Shown in pieces: positions 1 to 15,000 of a stretch of 64,000 nucleotides of DNA; position 1 is the stretch's first letter; each line of letters starts with the position of its first letter. Source of the DNA: Tetraselmis striata (taxonomy: Eukaryota > Chlorophyta > Chlorodendrophyceae > Chlorodendrales > Chlorodendraceae); contig VCJN01001036.1 of assembly GCA_006384855.1 (NCBI GenBank), positions 1 to 64,000 on the forward strand. Reading direction: 5' to 3'. The position numbers and the translations under genes are program-made. The notes beneath the pieces are model-generated. The model saw only the letters and a list, made by a program, of their open reading frames with translations. It did no database searches and was not told the DNA's origin.

Positions 1-3000
1 ATCCGCGTGGGAACCGGTAGTAAGTGTTGTTGTGTGCGCACATCGTGACAACATTACACGGTGGCAATTGCAATTAGCGGTGGATAATGTGAAGGCGTTT
101 TCGAAATCCACGGAGAATGAGGCGGTGCTGGCGGAGTGCATTGGCGGTGCATAGAATAGCGTGTTGCTGGGGGTTTGGCTGCATCGGACGCCGTATTCCC
201 ATGCATCCATCCGGCACGGAATGTCCGGTTTTTACACATTTGGGTGCGAATATAGTGTGTATATTACGCGTCTTTTACGCCGGGTGGATGGGCATCCGGC
301 GTCCGATGCACCCCAAATCTCACCAACACGCTACTCTACGCACCGCCAATGCACTCCGCCAGCCCCGCCTCTTTCCGCGCGCGTCCTACGTTGCGTTGTG
401 CATATATACATACGTACATGTACTGCTCCGAAACCAGCCCACATGTCTTTTACGCCGGGTGGATGGGCATCCGACGTCCGATGCACCCCAATTATTTGCA
501 GCACGCTACTCTATGCACCGCCAATGCAACTCCGGCAAGCCCCACCTCATCCTCGTGGGAACCGGTAGTAAGTGTTGTTGTGTGCGCACATCGTGACAAC
601 ATTACACGATGGCAATTGCATTTAGCGGTGGATAATGTGAAGGCGTTTTCGAAAATCCACGGAGAAATGAAGGCGGTGCTGGCGGAGTGCATTGGCGGTG
701 CATAGAATAGCGTGTTGCTGGGGTTTTGACTGCAATCGGGACCGCCGTTATTCCCATGCATCCATTCGGCACGGAATGTCCTGTTTTGATTCACACATTT
801 GTGTGTGAATATAGTGTGAATATTACGCGTCTTTTACGCCCGGGTGGATGGGCATCCCGCGTTCCGATGCATCCCAATTATTTGCAGCACGCTTCGCTAT
901 GCACCGCCAATGCACTCCGCAAGCCCCACCTCCATCCGCCGTGGGAACCGGTAGTAAGTGTTGTTGTGTGCGCACATCGTGACAAACATTACACGGTGGC
1001 AATTGCAATTAGCGGTGGATAATGTGAAGGCGTTTTCGGAAATCCACGGAGAATGAGGGCGGTGCTGGCAGGAGTGCATTTGGCGGTGCATAGAATAGCG
1101 TGTTGCTGGGGGTTTTGGCTGCCATCTGGAACGCCGTATTCCCCATGCATACCATTCCGGCACGTGAATGTCCGGTTTTTTACACATTTGGGTTGCGATA
1201 TAGTGTGTATATACGCGCTTTTACGGCCGGGTGGATGGGCATCCGGCCGTCCGATGCACCCCAAAATCTCACCAAACACGCCTACTCTAACGCACCGCCA
1301 ATGCACTCCGCCAGCCCCGGCCTCTTTCCGCGCGCGTCCTCGTTGCGTTGTCATATATACATACGTACATGTACTGCTCCGAAACCAGCCACATGTCTTT
1401 TAACGAGGGCGGGTGGATGGGCATCCGACCGTCCGATGCACCCCAATTATTTGCAGCACGCTACTCTATGCACGCCAATGCACTCCGCAAGCCCCGCCTC
1501 CATCCGCGTGGGAACCGGTAAGTAAGTGTTGTTGTGTGCGCACATCGTGACAACATTACACGATGGCAATTGCATTTAGCGGTGGATAATGTGAAGGCGT
1601 TTTCGAAATCCACGGAGAATGAGGCGGTGCTGGCGGAGTGCATTGGCGGTGCATAGAATAGCGTGTTGCTGGGGTTTTGACTGCATCGGACGCCGTATTC
1701 CATGCATCCATCCGGCACGGAATGTCCTGTTTTGATTCACACATTTGTGTGTGAATATAGTGTGAATATTACGCGTCTTTTACGCCGGGTGGATGGGCAT
1801 CCCGCGTCCGATGCATCCCAATTATTTGCAGCACGCTTCGCTATGCACCGCCAATGCACTCCGCAAGCCCCACCTCCATCCGCGTGGGAACCGGTAGTAA
1901 GTGTTGTTGTGTGCGCACATCGTGACAACATTACACGGTGGCAATTGCAATTAGCGGTGGATAATGTGAAGGCGTTTTCGAAAATCCACGGAGAATGAGG
2001 CGGTGCTGGCGGAAGTGCATTGGCGGTGCATAGAATAGCGTGTTGCTGGGGGGTTTTGGCTGCATCGGACGCCGTATTCCCATGCATCCATCCGGCACGG
2101 AATGTCCGGTTTTCACACATTTGTGTGTGAATATAGTGTGAATATTACGCGTCTTTTACGCCGGGTGGATGGGCATCCCGCGTCCGATGCATCCCAATTA
2201 TTTGCAGCACGCTTCGCTATGCACCGCCAATGCACTCCGCAAGCCCCACCTCCATCCGCGTGGGAACCGGTAGTAAGTGTTGTTGTGTGCGCACATCGTG
2301 ACAACATTACACGGTGGCAATTGCAATTAGCGGTGGATAATGTGAAGGCGTTTTCGAAATCCACGGAGAATGAGGCGGTGCTGGCGGAGTGCATTGGCGG
2401 TGCATAGAATAGCGTGTTGCTGGGGGTTTGGCTGCATCGGACGCCGTATTCCCATGCATCCATCCGGCACGGAATGTCCGGTTTTTACACATTTGGGTGC
2501 GAATATAGTGTGTATATTACGCGTCTTTTACGCCGGGTGGATGGGCATCCGGCGTCCGATGCACCCCAAATCTCACCAACACGCTACTCTACGCACCGCC
2601 AATGCACTCCGCCAGCCCCGCCTCTTTCCGCGCGCGTCCTACGTTGCGTTGTGCATATATACATACGTACATGTACTGCTCCGAAACCAGCCCACCTGTC
2701 TTTTACGCCGGGTGGATGGGCATCCGACGTCCGATGCACCCCAATTATTTGCAGCACGCTACTCTATGCACCGCCAATGCACTCCGCAAGCCCCGCCTCC
2801 ATCCGCGTGGGAACCGGTAGTAAGTGTTGTTGTGTGCGCACATCGTGACAACATTACACGATGGCAATTGCATTTAGCGGTGGATAATGTGAAGGCGTTT
2901 TCGAAATCCACGGAGAATGAGGCGGTGCTGGCGGAGTGCATTGGCGGTGCATAGAATAGCGTGTTGCTGGGGTTTTGACTGCATCGGACGCCGTATTCCC

Positions 3001-6000
3001 ATGCATCCATCCGGCACGGAATGTCCTGTTTTGATTCACACATTTGTGTGTGAATATAGTGTGAATATTACGCGTCTTTTACGCCGGGTGGATGGGCATC
3101 CCGCGTCCGATGCATCCCAATTATTTGCAGCACGCTTCGCTATGCACCGCCAATGCACTCCGCAAGCCCCACCTCCATCCGCGTGGGAACCGGTAGTAAG
3201 TGTTGTTGTGTGCGCACATCGTGACAACATTACACGGTGGCAATTGCAATTAGCGGTGGATAATTTGAAGGCGTTTTCGAAATCCACGGAGAATGAGGCG
3301 GTGCTGGCGGAGTGCATTGGCGGTGCATAGAATAGCGTGTTGCTGGGGGTTTTGGCTGCATCGGACGCCGTATTCCCATGCATCCATCCGGCACGGAATG
3401 TCCGGTTTTTACACATTTGTGTGTGAATATAGTGTGAATATTACGCGTCTTTTACGCCGGGTGGATGGGCATCCCGCGTCCGATGCATCCCAATTATTTG
3501 CAGCACGCTTCGCTATGCACCGCCAATGCACTCCGCAAGCCCCACCTCCATCCGCGTGGGAACCGGTAGTAAGTGTTGTTGTGTGCGCACATCGTGACAA
3601 CATTACACGGTGGCAATTGCAATTAGCGGTGGATAATGTGAAGGCGTTTTCGAAATCCACGGAGAATGAGGCGGTGCTGGCGGAGTGCATTGGCGGTGCA
3701 TAGAATAGCGTGTTGCTGGGGGTTTGGCTGCATCGGACGCCGTATTCCCATGCATCCATCCGGCACGGAATGTCCGGTTTTTACACATTTGGGTGCGAAT
3801 ATAGTGTGTATATTACGCGTCTTTTACGCCGGGTGGATGGGCATCCGGCGTCCGATGCATCCCAATTATTTGCAGCACGCTTCGCTATGCACCGCCAATG
3901 CACTCCGCAAGCCCCACCTCCATCCGCGTGGGAACCGGTAGTAAGTGTTGTTGTGTGCGCACATCGTGACAACATTACACGGTGGCAATTGCAATTAGCG
4001 GTGGATAATGTGAAGGCGTTTTCGAAATCCACGGAGAATGAGGCGGTGCTGGCGGAGTGCATTGGCGGTGCATAGAATAGCGTGTTGCTGGGGGTTTGGC
4101 TGCATCGGACGCCGTATTCCCATCCATCCGGCACGGAATGCCCGGGTTTCACACATTGGGTGCGAATATAGTGTGTATATTACGCGTCTTTTACGCCGGG
4201 TGGTCGGGCTTCGGGCGTCTGATGCACCCCGAATCTCACCAACACGCTACTCTACGCACCGCCAATGCACTCCGCCAGCCCCGCCTCTTTCCGCGCGCGT
4301 CCTACGTTGCGTTGTGCATATATACATACGTACATGTACTGCTCCGAAACCAGCCCACATGTCTTTTACGCCGGGTGGATGGGCATCCGGCGTCCGATGC
4401 ACCCCAAATCTCACCAACACGCTACTCTACGCACCGCCAATGCACTCCGCCAGCCCCGCCTCTTTCCGCGCGCGTCCTAACGTTGCGTTGTGCATATATA
4501 CATACGTACATGTACTGCTCCGAAACCAGCCCACATGTCTTTTACGCCTGGTGGATGGGCATCCGGCGTCCGATGCACCCCAATTATTTGCAGCACGCTA
4601 CTCTATGCACCGCCAATGCACTCCGATGACGCCGCGTGGGAACCGGTAGCAAGTGTTGTTGTGTGCGCACATCGTGACAACATTACACGGTGGCAATTGC
4701 AATTAGCGGTGGATAATGTGAAGGCGTTTTCGAAATCCACGGAGAATGAGGCGGTGCTGGCGGAGTGCATTGGCGGTGCATAGAATAGCGTGTTGCTGGG
4801 GTTTTGGCTGCATCGGACGCCGTATTCCCATGCATCCATCCGGCACGGAATGTCCGGTTTTCACACATTTGGGTGCGAATATAGTGTGTATATTACGCGT
4901 CTTTTACGCCGGGTGGATGGGCATCCGGCGTCCGATGCACCCCGAATCTCACCAACACGCTACTCTACGCACCGCCAATGCACTCCGCCAGCCCCGCCTC
5001 TATCCGCGCGCGTCCCACGTTGCGTTGTGCATATGTACATACGTACATGTACTGCTCCGAAACCAGCCCACATGTCTTTTACGCCGGGTGGATGGGCATC
5101 CGGCGTCCGATGCATCCCAATTATTTGCAGCACGCTACTCTATGCACCGCCAATGCACTCCGATGGCGCCGCGTGGGAACCGGTAGTAATTGTTGTTGTG
5201 TGCGCACATCGTGACAACATTACACGGTGGCAATTGCAATTAGCGGTGGACAATGTGAAGGCGTTTTCGAAATCCACGGAGAATGAGGCGGTGCTGGCGG
5301 AGTGCATTGGCGGTGCATAGAATAGCGTGTTGCTGGGGTTTTGGCTGCATCGGACGCCGTATTCCCATCCATCCGGCACGGAATGCCCGGGTTTCACACA
5401 TTTGGGTGCGAATATAGTGTGTATATTACGCGTCTTTTACGCCGGGTGGTCGGGCTTCGGGCGTCTGATGCACCCCGAATCTCACCAACACGCTACTCTA
5501 CGCACCGCCAATGCACTCCGCCAGCCCCGCCTCTTTCCGCGCGCGTCCTACGTTGCGTTGTGCATATATACATACGTACATGTACTGCTCCGAAACCAGC
5601 CCACATGTCTTTTACGCCTGGTGGATGGGCATCCGGCGTCCGATGCACCCCAATTATTTGCAGCACGCTACTCTATGCACCGCCAATGCACTCCGATGAC
5701 GCCGCGTGGGAACCGGTAACAAGTGTTGTTGTGTGCGCACATCGTGACAACATTACACGGTGGCAATTGCAATTAGCGGTGAATAATGTGAAGGCGTTTT
5801 CAAAATCGACGGAGAATGAGGCGGTGCTGGCGGAATGCATTGACAGTGCATAGAATAGCGTGTTGCTGGGGGTTTGACTGCATCGGACGCCGTATTCCCA
5901 TCCATCCGGCACGGAATGTCCGGTTTTGATTCACACATTTGTGTGTGAATACAATGTGAATATTACGCGTCTTTTACGCCGGGTGGATTGGCATCCCGCG

Positions 6001-9000
6001 TCCGATGCATCCCAATTATTTGCAGCACGCTACTCTATGCACCGCCAATGCACTCCGCAAGCCCCGCCTCCATCCGCGTGGGAACCCGATATTAAGTGTT
6101 GTTGTGTGCGCACATCGTGACAACATTACACGGTGGCAATTGCAATTAGCGGTGGATAATGTGAAGGCGTTTTCGAAATCCACGGAGAATGAGGCGGTGC
6201 TAACGGAGTGCATTGGCGGTGCATAGAATAGCGTGTTGATGGGGGTTTGGCTGCATCGGACGCCGTATTCCCATGCATCCATCCGGCATGGAATGTCCGG
6301 TTTTTACACATTTGGGTGCGAATATAGTGTGTATATTACGCGTCTTTTACGCCGGGTGGATGGGCATCCGGCGTCCGATGCACCCCGAATCTCACCAACA
6401 CGCTACTCTACGCACCGCCAATGCACTCCGCCAGCCCCGCCTCTATCCGCGCGCGTCCCACGTTGCGTTGTGCATATGTACATACGTACATGTACTGCTC
6501 CGAAACCAGCCCACATGTCTTTTTACGCCGGGTGGATGGGCATCCGGCGTCCGATGCATCCCAATTATTTGCAGCACGCTACTCTATGCACCGCCAATGC
6601 ACTCCGATGACGCCGCGTGGGAACCGGTAGCAAGTGTTGTTGTGTGCGCACATCGTGACAACATTACACGGTGGCAATTGCAATTAGCGGTGGATAATGT
6701 GAAGGCGTTTTCGAAATCCACGGAGAATGAGGCGGTGCTGGCGGAGTGCATTGGCGGTGCATAGAATAGCGTGTTGCTGGGGTTTTGGCTGCATCGGACG
6801 CCGTATTCCCATGCATCCATCCGGCACGGAATGTCCGGTTTTCACACATTTGGGTGCGAATATAGTGTGTATATTACGCGTCTTTTACGCCGGGTGGATG
6901 GGCATCCGGCGTCCGATGCACCCCGAATCTCACCAACACGCTACTCTACGCACCGCCAATGCACTCCGCCAGCCCCGCCTCTATCCGCGCGCGTCCCACG
7001 TTGCGTTGTGCATATGTACATACGTACATGTACTGCTCCGAAACCAGCCCACATGTCTTTTACGCCGGGTGGATGGGCATCCGGCGTCCGATGCATCCCA
7101 ATTATTTGCAGCACGCTACTCTATGCACCGCCAATGCACTCCGATGGCGCCGCGTGGGAACCGGTAGTAATTGTTGTTGTGTGCGCACATCGTGACAACA
7201 TTACACGGTGGCAATTGCAATTAGCGGTGGACAATGTGAAGGCGTTTTCGAAATCCACGGAGAATGAGGCGGTGCTGGCGGAGTGCATTGGCGGTGCATA
7301 GAATAGCGTGTTGCTGGGGGTTTGGCTGCATCGGACGCCGTATTCCCATCCATCCGGCACGGAATGCCCGGGTTTCACACATTTGGGTGCGAATATAGTG
7401 TGTATATTACGCGTCTTTTACGCCGGGTGGTCGGGCTTCGGGCGTCTGATGCACCCCGAATCTCACCAACACGCTACTCTACGCACCGCCAATGCACTCC
7501 GCCAGCCCCGCCTCTTTCCGCGCGCGTCCTACGTTGCGTTGTGCATATATACATACGTACATGTACTGCTCCGAAACCAGCCCACATGTCTTTTACGCCT
7601 GGTGGATGGGCATCCGACGTCCGATGCACCCCAATTATTTGCAGCACGCTACTCTATGCACCGCCAATGCACTCCGATGACGCCGCGTGGGAACCGGTAA
7701 CAAGTGTTGTTGTGTGCGCACATCGTGACAACATTACACGGTGGCAATTGCAATTAGCGGTGAATAATGTGAAGGCGTTTTCAAAATCGACGGAGAATGA
7801 GGCGGTGCTGGCGGAATGCATTGACAGTGCATAGAATAGCGTGTTGCTGGGGGTTTGACTGCATCGGACGCCGTATTCCCATCCATCCGGCACGGAATGT
7901 CCGGTTTTGATTCACACATTTGTGTGTGAATACAATGTGAATATTACGCGTCTTTTACGCCGGGTGGATTGGCATCCGGCGTCCGATGCACCCCAATTAT
8001 TTGCAGCACGCTACTCTATGCACCGCCAATGCACTCCGCAAGCCCCGCCTCCATCCGCGTGGGAACCGGTAGTAAGTGTTGTTGTGTGCGCACATCGTGA
8101 CAACATTACACGGTGGCAATTGCAATTAGCGGTGAATAATGTGAAGGCGTTTTCAAAATCGACGGAGAATGAGGCGGTGCTGGCGGAATGCATTGACAGT
8201 GCATAGAATAGCGTGTTGCTGGGGGTTTGACTGCATCGGACGCCGTATTCCCATCCATCCGGCACGGAATGTCCGGTTTTGATTCACACATTTGTGTGTG
8301 AATACAATGTGAATATTACGCGTCTTTTACGCCGGGTGGATTGGCATCCCGCGTCCGATGCATCCCAATTATTTGCAGCACGCTACTCTATGCACCGCCA
8401 ATGCACTCCGCAAGCCCCGCCTCCATCCGCGTGGGAACCCGATAGTAAGTGTTGTTGTGTGCGCACATCGTGACAACATTACACGGTGGCAATTGCAATT
8501 AGCGGTGGATAATGTGAAGGCGTTTTCGAAATCCACGGAGAATGAGGCGGTGCTGACGGAGTGCATTGGCGGTGCATAGAATAGCGTGTTGATGGGGGTT
8601 TGGCTGCATCGGACGCCGTATTCCCATGCATCCATCCGGCATGGAATGTCCGGTTTTTACACATTTGGGTGCGAATATAGTGTGTATATTACGCGTCTTT
8701 TACGCCGGGTGGATGGGCATCCGGCGTCCGATGCACCCCGAATCTCACCAACACGCTACTCTACGCACCGCCAATGCACTCCGCCAGCCCCGCCTCTATC
8801 CGCGCGCGTCCCACGTTGCGTTGTGCATATGTACATACGTACATGTACTGCTCCGAAACCAGCCCACATGTCTTTTACGCCGGGTGGATGGGCATCCGGC
8901 GTCCGATGCACCCCAATTATTTGCAGCACGCTACTCTATGCACCGCCAATGCACTCCGATGGCGCCGCGTGGGAACCGGTAGCAAGTGTTGTTGTGTGCG

Positions 9001-12000
9001 CACATCGTGACAACATTACACGGTGGCAATTGCAATTAGCGGTGGATAATGTGAAGGCGTTTTCGAAATCCACGGAGAATGAGGCGGTGCTGGCGGAGTG
9101 CATTGGCGGTGCATAGAATAGCGTGTTGCTGGGGTTTTGGCTGCATCGGACGCCGTATTCCCATGCATCCATCCGGCACGGAATGTCCGGTTTTCACACA
9201 TTTGGGTGCGAATATAGTGTGTATATTACGCGTCTTTTACGCCGGGTGGATGGGCATCCGGCGTCCGATGCACCCCGAATCTCACCAACACGCTACTCTA
9301 TGCACCGCCAATGCACTCCGCCAGCCCCGCCTCTATCCGCGCGCGTCCCACGTTGCGTTGTGCATATGTACATACGTACATGTACTGCTCCGAAACCAGC
9401 CCACATGTCTTTTACGCCGGGTGGATGGGCATCCGCCGTCCGATGCATCCCAATTATTTGCAGCACGCTACTCTATGCACCGCCAATGCACTCCGATGGC
9501 GCCGCGTGGGAACTGGTAGTAATTGTTGTTGTGTGCGCACATCGTGACAACATTACACGGTGGCAATTGCAATTAGCGGTGGACAATGTGAAGGCGTTTT
9601 CGAAATCCACGGAGAATGAGGCGGTGCTGGCGGAGTGCATTGGCGGTGCATAGAATAGCGTGTTGCTGGGGGTTTGGCTGCATCGGACGCCGTATTCCCA
9701 TCCATCCGGCACGGAATGCCCGGGTTTCACACATTTGGGTGCGAATATAGTGTGTATATTACGCGTCTTTTACGCAGGGTGGTCGGGCTTCGGGCGTCTG
9801 ATGCACCCCGAATCTCACCAACACGCTACTCTACGCACCGCCAATGCACTCCGCCAGCCCCGCCTCTTTCCGCGCGCGTCCTACGTTGCGTTGTGCATAT
9901 ATACATACGTACATGTACTGCTCCGAAATCAGCCCACATGTCTTTTACGCCTGGTGGATGGGCATCCGGCGTCCGATGCACCCCAATTATTTGCAGCACG
10001 CTACTCTATGCACCGCCAATGCATTCCGATGACGCCGCGTGGGAACCGGTAGCAAGTGTTGTTGTGTGCGCACATCGTGACAACATTACACGGTGGCAAT
10101 TGCAATTAGCGGTGGATAATGTGAAGGCGTTTTCGAAATCCACGGAGAATGAGGCGGTGCTGGCGGAGTGCATTGGCGGTGCATAGAATAGCGTGTTGCT
10201 GGGGTTTTGGCTGCATCGGACGCCGTATTCCCATGCATCCATCCGGCACGGAATGTCCGGTTTTCACACATTTGGGTGCGAATATAGTGTGTATATTACG
10301 CGTCTTTTACGCCGGGTGGATGGGCATCCGGCGTCCGATGCACCCCGAATCTCACCAACACGCTACTCTACGCACCGCCAATGCACTCCGCCAGCCCCGC
10401 CTCTATCCGCGCGCGTCCCACGTTGCGTTGTGCATATGTACATACGTACATGTACTGCTCCGAAACCAGCCCACATGTCTTTTACGCCGGGTGGATGGGC
10501 ATCCCGCGTCCGATGCATCCCAATTATTTGCAGCACGCTTCGCTATGCACCGCCAATGCACTCCGATGGCGCCGCGTGGGAACCGGTAGTAATTGTTGTT
10601 GTGTGCGCACATCGTGACAACATTACACGGTGGCAATTGCAATTAGCGGTGGACAATGTGAAGGCGTTTTCGAAATCCACGGAGAATGAGGCGGTGCTGG
10701 CGGAGTGCATTGGCGGTGCATAGAATAGCGTGTTGCTGGGGGTTTGGCTGCATCGGACGCCGTATTCCCATCCATCCGGCACGGAATGCCCGGGTTTCAC
10801 ACATTTGGGTGCGAATATAGTGTGTATATTACGCGTCTTTTACGCCGGGTGGTCGGGCTTCGGGCGTCTGATGCACCCCGAATCTCACCAACACGCTACT
10901 CTACGCACCGCCAATGCACTCCGCCAGCCCCGCCTCTTTCCGCGCGCGTCCTACGTTGCGTTGTGCATATATACATACGTACATGTACTGCTCCGAAACC
11001 AGCCCACATGTCTTTTACGCCTGGTGGATGGGCATCCGGCGTCCGATGCACCCCAATTATTTGCAGCACGCTACTCTATGCACCGCCAATGCACTCCGAT
11101 GACGCCGCGTGGGAACCGGTAACAAGTGTTGTTGTGTGCGCACATCGTGACAACATTACACGGTGGCAATTGCAATTAGCGGTGAATAATGTGAAGGCGT
11201 TTTCAAAATCGACGGAGAATGAGGCGGTGCTGGCGGAATGCATTGACAGTGCATAGAATAGCGTGTTGCTGGGGGTTTGACTGCATCGGACGCCGTATTC
11301 CCATCCATCCGGCACGGAATGTCCGGTTTTGATTCACACATTTGTGTGTGAATACAATGTGAATATTACGCGTCTTTTACGCCGGGTGGATTGGCATCCC
11401 GCGTCCGATGCATCCCAATTATTTGCAGCACGCTACTCTATGCACCGCCAATGCACTCCGCAAGCCCCGCCTCCATCCGCGTGGGAACCCGATAGTAAGT
11501 GTTGTTGTGTGCGCACATCGTGACAACATTACACGGTGGCAATTGCAATTAGCGGTGGATAATGTGAAGGCGTTTTCGAAATCCACGGAGAATGAGGCGG
11601 TGCTGACGGAGTGCATTGGCGGTGCATAGAATAGCGTGTTGATGGGGGTTTGGCTGCATCGGACGCCGTATTCCCATGCATCCATCCGGCATGGAATGTC
11701 CGGTTTTTACACATTTGGGTGCGAATATAGTGTGTATATTACGCGTCTTTTACGCCGGGTGGATGGGCATCCGGCGTCCGATGCACCCCGAATCTCACCA
11801 ACACGCTACTCTACGCACCGCCAATGCACTCCGCCAGCCCCGCCTCTATCCGCGCGCGTCCCACGTTGCGTTGTGCATATGTACATACGTACATGTACTG
11901 CTCCGAAACCAGCCCACATGTCTTTTACGCCGGGTGGATGGGCATCCGCCGTCCGATGCATCCCAATTATTTGCAGCACGCTACTCTATGCACCGCCAAT

Positions 12001-15000
12001 GCACTCCGATGACGCCGCGTGGGAACCGGTAGCAAGTGTTGTTGTGTGCGCACATCGTGACAACATTACACGGTGGCAATTGCAATTAGCGGTGGATAAT
12101 GTGAAGGCGTTTTCGAAATCCACGGAGAATGAGGCGGTGCTGGCGGAGTGCATTGGCGGTGCATAGAATAGCGTGTTGCTGGGGTTTTGGCTGCATCGGA
12201 CGCCGTATTCCCATGCATCCATCCGGCACGGAATGTCCGGTTTTCACACATTTGGGTGCGAATATAGTGTGTATATTACGCGTCTTTTACGCCGGGTGGA
12301 TGGGCATCCGGCGTCCGATGCACCCCGAATCTCACCAACACGCTACTCTACGCACCGCCAATGCACTCCGCCAGCCCCGCCTCTATCCGCGCGCGTCCCA
12401 CGTTGCGTTGTGCATATGTACATACGTACATGTACTGCTCCGAAACCAGCCCACATGTCTTTTACGCCGGGTGGATGGGCATCCCGCGTCCGATGCATCC
12501 CAATTATTTGCAGCACGCTACTCTATGCACCGCCAATGCACTCCGATGGCGCCGCGTGGGAACTGGTAGTAATTGTTGTTGTGTGCGCACATCGTGACAA
12601 CATTACACGGTGGCAATTGCAATTAGCGGTGGACAATGTGAAGGCGTTTTCGAAATCCACGGAGAATGAGGCGGTGCTGGCGGAGTGCATTGGCGGTGCA
12701 TAGAATAGCGTGTTGCTGGGGGTTTGGCTGCATCGGACGCCGTATTCCCATCCATCCGGCACGGAATGCCCGGGTTTCACACATTTGGGTGCGAATATAG
12801 TGTGTATATTACGCGTCTTTTACGCAGGGTGGTCGGGCTTCGGGCGTCTGATGCACCCCGAATCTCACCAACACGCTACTCTACGCACCGCCAATGCACT
12901 CCGCCAGCCCCGCCTCTTTCCGCGCGCGTCCTACGTTGCGTTGTGCATATATACATACGTACATGTACTGCTCCGAAACCAGCCCACATGTCTTTTACGC
13001 CTGGTGGATGGGCATCCGGCGTCCGATGCACCCCAATTATTTGCAGCACGCTACTCTATGCACCGCCAATGCACTCCGATGACGCCGCGTGGGAACCGGT
13101 AGCAAGTGTTGTTGTGTGCGCACATCGTGACAACATTACACGGTGGCAATTGCAATTAGCGGTGGATAATGTGAAGGCGTTTTCGAAATCCACGGAGAAT
13201 GAGGCGGTGCTGGCGGAGTGCATTGGCGGTGCATAGAATAGCGTGTTGCTGGGGTTTTGGCTGCATCGGACGCCGTATTCCCATCCATCCGGCACGGAAT
13301 GCCCGGGTTTCACACATTTGGGTGCGAATATAGTGTGTATATTACGCGTCTTTTACGCCGGGTGGTCGGGCTTCGGGCGTCTGATGCACCCCGAATCTCA
13401 CCAACACGCTACTCTACGCACCGCCAATGCACTCCGCCAGCCCCGCCTCTATCCGCGCGCGTCCCACGTTGCGTTGTGCATATGTACATACGTACATGTA
13501 CTGCTCCGAAACCAGCCCACATGTCTTTTACGCCGGGTGGATGGGCATCCGGCGTCCGATGCATCCCAATTATTTGCAGCACGCTACTCTATGCACCGCC
13601 AATGCACTCCGATGACGCCGCGTGGGAACCGGTAGCAAGTGTTGTTGTGTGCGCACATCGTGACAACATTACACGGTGGCAATTGCAATTAGCGGTGGAT
13701 AATGTGAAGGCGTTTTCGAAATCCACGGAGAATGAGGCGGTGCTGGCGGAGTGCATTGGCGGTGCATAGAATAGCGTGTTGCTGGGGTTTTGGCTGCATC
13801 GGACGCCGTATTCCCATGCATCCATCCGGCACGGAATGTCCGGTTTTCACACATTTGGGTGCGAATATAGTGTGTATATTACGCGTCTTTTACGCCGGGT
13901 GGATGGGCATCCGGCGTCCGATGCACCCCGAATCTCACCAACACGCTACTCTACGCACCGCCAATGCACTCCGCCAGCCCCGCCTCTATCCGCGCGCGTC
14001 CCACGTTGCGTTGTGCATATGTACATACGTACATGTACTGCTCCGAAACCAGCCCACATGTCTTTTACGCCGGGTGGATGGGCATCCGGCGTCCGATGCA
14101 TCCCAATTATTTGCAGCACGCTACTCTATGCACCGCCAATGCACTCCGATGGCGCCGCGTGGGAACCGGTAGTAATTGTTGTTGTGTGCGCACATCGTGA
14201 CAACATTACACGGTGGCAATTGCAATTAGCGGTGGACAATGTGAAGGCGTTTTTGAAATCCACGGAGAATGAGGCGGTGCTGGCGGAGTGCATTGGCGGT
14301 GCATAGAATAGCGTGTTGCTGGGGGTTTGGCTGCATCGGACGCCGTATTCCCATCCATCCGGCACGGAATGCCCGGGTTTCACACATTTGGGTGCGAATA
14401 TAGTGTGTATATTACGCGTCTTTTACGCCGGGTGGTCGGGCTTCGGGCGTCTGATGCACCCCGAATCTCACCAACACGCTACTCTACGCACCGCCAATGC
14501 ACTCCGCCAGCCCCGCCTCTTTCCGCGCGCGTCCTACGTTGCGTTGTGCATATATACATACGTACATGTACTGCTCCGAAACCAGCCCACATGTCTTTTA
14601 CGCCTGGTGGATGGGCATCCGGCGTCCGATGCACCCCAATTATTTGCAGCACGCTACTCTATGCACCGCCAATGCACTCCGATGACGCCGCGTGGGAACC
14701 GGTAACAAGTGTTGTTGTGTGCGCACATCGTGACAACATTACACGGTGGCAATTGCAATTAGCGGTGAATAATGTGAAGGCGTTTTCAAAATCGACGGAG
14801 AATGAGGCGGTGCTGGCGGAATGCATTTACAGTGCATAGAATAGCGTGTTGCTGGGGGTTTGACTGCATCGGACGCCGTATTCCCATCCATCCGGCACGG
14901 AATGTCCGGTTTTGATTCACACATTTGTGTGTGAATACAATGTGAATATTACGCGTCTTTTACGCCGGGTGGATTGGCATCCCGCGTCCGATGCATCCCA

